Shown here one piece after another: positions 62,720 through 64,000 of a DNA stretch of 64,000 nt. Position numbers and translations under genes: made by a program. The DNA comes from JANQPX01 sp041398025 (GTDB lineage: Bacteria; Pseudomonadota; Alphaproteobacteria; Geminicoccales; Geminicoccaceae). Every line of letters starts with the position of its first letter. The stretch's first letter is position 1. The stretch covers positions 280,980 through 344,979 of the forward strand of contig JAWKVM010000005.1 of assembly GCA_041398025.1 (NCBI GenBank). Direction: 5' to 3'. The notes beneath the pieces are model-generated. The model did not search any database and was not told the DNA's origin. It saw only the letters and a program-made list of their open reading frames with translations.

Positions 62720-63487
62720 TCACTTCGTCTCCGCTCCGGCCGGCTGTTCCCCGGCCTCGGAGCGTGCATGTCTAGACATATAGCGTAGCCAGAGATCTGG
62801 ACGCCTCGCTTTGGTGACGGCCTCGGACTGGCTTTTCCGCCATTCTCGGATCCGCGCATGGTGCCCCGACAATAAAATGTCGGGAACGGCACGGCCTTCC
62901 CATATGTCGGGCCGCGTAAACTGGGGGTACTCGAGAAGATCCTCGTTGAAACTTTCTTCCGCCAGCGACGCCGACGCTCCGATAACCCCCGGGAGCAGGC
63001 GCACGCAGGCATCGATCATGGCCATGGCGGCCAACTCGCCGCCGGACATGACAAAATCGCCGAGACTGACCTCTTCCAGGCCGCGCGCCTCGACAACACG
63101 TTGATCCACACCCTCGAACCTTCCGCATAAGACCACAAGTCCGGGGCCTTTCGCAAGTGATTCGATGCGTTTTTGGGTGAGCGGCAGGCCGCGCGGCGTC
63201 AGATAGAGCGCCGCGAGATCGGATCGGTCGGACAGGGCGGAATCCAGAGCCGAGGCGACCACATTGGGCCGCATGACCATGCCCGCCCCGCCACCAAAGG
63301 GCATATCGTCGACAGATTTGTGACGATCTGTCGCAAAATCCCGGATATTCACCGTTTCAAGCTGCCAGCCCTGCCTGTCGAGAGCCTGGCCGACCAGCGA
63401 ATGGCCGAGCGGCCCGGGAAACATTTCCGGGAAAATGGTGAGGACCCGGGCGGTCCAGGGAACGGAGGCCGGTGCGGGCGCGCTCAT
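62720..63487 (-). CDS. trmD: tRNA (guanine-37-N1)-methyltransferase
   Basis: A SPOUT-class methyltransferase that modifies G37 of tRNAs to prevent frameshifting. 255 residues. Motifs: VLTIFPEMFPGPLGHSLVGQ, DDMPFGGGAGMVMRP, and the trefoil-knot SAM site LVVLCGRFEGVDQRVVEARG, with VSLGDFVMSGGELAAM. The start overlaps the rimM stop (ATGA, 63484-63487). The order rimM-trmD-rplS is universal in proteobacteria. Confidence 0.97.
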   Translation of the reverse strand: MSAPAPASVPWTARVLTIFPEMFPGPLGHSLVGQALDRQGWQLETVNIRDFATDRHKSVDDMPFGGGAGMVMRPNVVASALDSALSDRSDLAALYLTPRGLPLTQKRIESLAKGPGLVVLCGRFEGVDQRVVEARGLEEVSLGDFVMSGGELAAMAMIDACVRLLPGVIGASASLAEESFNEDLLEYPQFTRPDIWEGRAVPDILLSGHHARIREWRKSQSEAVTKARRPDLWLRYMSRHARSEAGEQPAGAETK

Positions 63488-64000
63488 GCCTCGCCTTCCA
63501 CCACGACTTCGGGACGCGGTGCCACCTCGATCCGGTGATTCTCGAGATCGATCAGCGGCACCGAGGCCTTGTCGAAGGGAACGATGTGCAGCGCGCCTTT
63601 GCTGTCGGCGATTTCGATCAGGTCGCCCGCCCCATGGTTGACCACGCGCTTGACGCTGCCGAGCCTGGTGCCGTCACGGCGGAAGGCGTCCAGACCTTCG
63701 AGATCGCTGTAATAGAACTCGTCATTCTCGGGATCGGGCAGAGCGCTTCTCGGGACATAAAGCTCGGTGCCGCGAAGGGCTTCCGCGGCCGTGCGGTCCC
63801 CGATGCCCTCGGCGTTGGCAATCACGCCGCCTTTAGCGGGGCCGACGACGGTCAGATCGAAGAGGCGGCGGCCCCGAGCGTCATAGACGGGGCCGTAGGC
63901 GGCGACGTCTTCAGGACGTTCGGTGAAGCAGCGCAGCTTCAGCGCGCCACGGATACCGTGGGCGGTCGCAACGGCCGCCACGCAGACCCATGTTTCCTCG
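63484..64000 (-). CDS. rimM: 16S rRNA processing protein RimM (5' end outside window)
   Basis: Assembly factor for the 30S subunit that binds protein S19. The frame continues to the window edge (EETWVCVAAVATAHGIRGAL), and VCVAAVATAHGIRG is the conserved RimM start, so the true start codon is a few residues outside; the GTG at 63981 lies inside that conserved block. The C-terminal PRC-barrel half is clear: EFYYSDLEGLDAFRRDGTRL, VNHGAGDLIEI, HIVPFDKASVPLIDLENHRI. Confidence 0.95.
   Translation of the reverse strand, partial: EETWVCVAAVATAHGIRGALKLRCFTERPEDVAAYGPVYDARGRRLFDLTVVGPAKGGVIANAEGIGDRTAAEALRGTELYVPRSALPDPENDEFYYSDLEGLDAFRRDGTRLGSVKRVVNHGAGDLIEIADSKGALHIVPFDKASVPLIDLENHRIEVAPRPEVVVEGEA

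Overview
The window is a high-GC stretch of a bacterial chromosome. Three things point to an alphaproteobacterium: the block rimM-trmD-rplS-leuC-leuD-leuB-asd at the right end, an olsBA-type ornithine-lipid pair, and an ELM1-family protein beside surface-glycan genes. I see no rRNA, tRNA, insertion sequence, phage gene or CRISPR array.

Layout. (1) 2-28038 is a nutrient-uptake island. It has two dipeptide-type ABC importers (2-5683 and 20869-26387) and one branched-chain-amino-acid-type importer (10106-14793). Around them lie amide and peptide hydrolases: an M20 peptidase, two isochorismatase-like cysteine hydrolases, two N-formylglutamate amidohydrolase-family proteins, a glutamine-synthetase-like ligase, two M81 (MlrC-like) peptidases, an AstE/aspartoacylase-like enzyme, a creatininase-family enzyme and a broken sialidase-like gene. 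(2) 28100-37716 is a phosphate and polyphosphate island: a remnant of a Na+/phosphate symporter, PPK2, a DUF47/PhoU-like protein with a PiT transporter, a metallophosphoesterase paired with a P-loop protein, and a PPK1 carrying an Ala/Lys/Glu-rich extension of about 320 residues. (3) 37928-44134 is a minus-strand operon: a polar amino-acid-type ABC importer, an IclR regulator, a third M81 peptidase and an RraA-family protein, closed by a hairpin-plus-T terminator. (4) 44348-55838 is an envelope cluster: ELM1-like protein, 2OG-Fe(II) oxygenase, two sulfotransferases, three GT4-like glycosyltransferases, an FkbM methyltransferase, and OlsB/OlsA-like acyltransferases. (5) 56079-57681 holds decayed genes: a possible LysR tail, an aldo/keto reductase, and a molybdopterin oxidoreductase large subunit. 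(6) 57842-64000 is the housekeeping block, in which leuC and the start of leuD are disrupted by many small indels.

How it fits together. By eye I find 11-bp-spaced direct repeats resembling Pho boxes upstream of the DUF47/PiT pair, upstream of the ELM1-led operon, in both directions between the FkbM and glycosyltransferase genes, and (degenerate) upstream of olsB. This suggests that phosphate import, polyphosphate metabolism and a phosphate-free envelope programme (ornithine lipid plus glycosylated, possibly sulfated surface molecules) belong to one phosphate-starvation regulon. This is the most interesting hypothesis in the window, and it needs a motif search and expression data. A second theme is three M81 peptidases, each near an ABC importer and other amide hydrolases, which suggests uptake and dismantling of modified or cyclic peptide-like compounds of unknown identity.

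Caution: several genes (M20 peptidase, first cysteine hydrolase, sialidase-like gene, leuC, leuD) contain one or more small indels, some traceable to a single base. Sequencing or assembly error is as likely as real gene decay.
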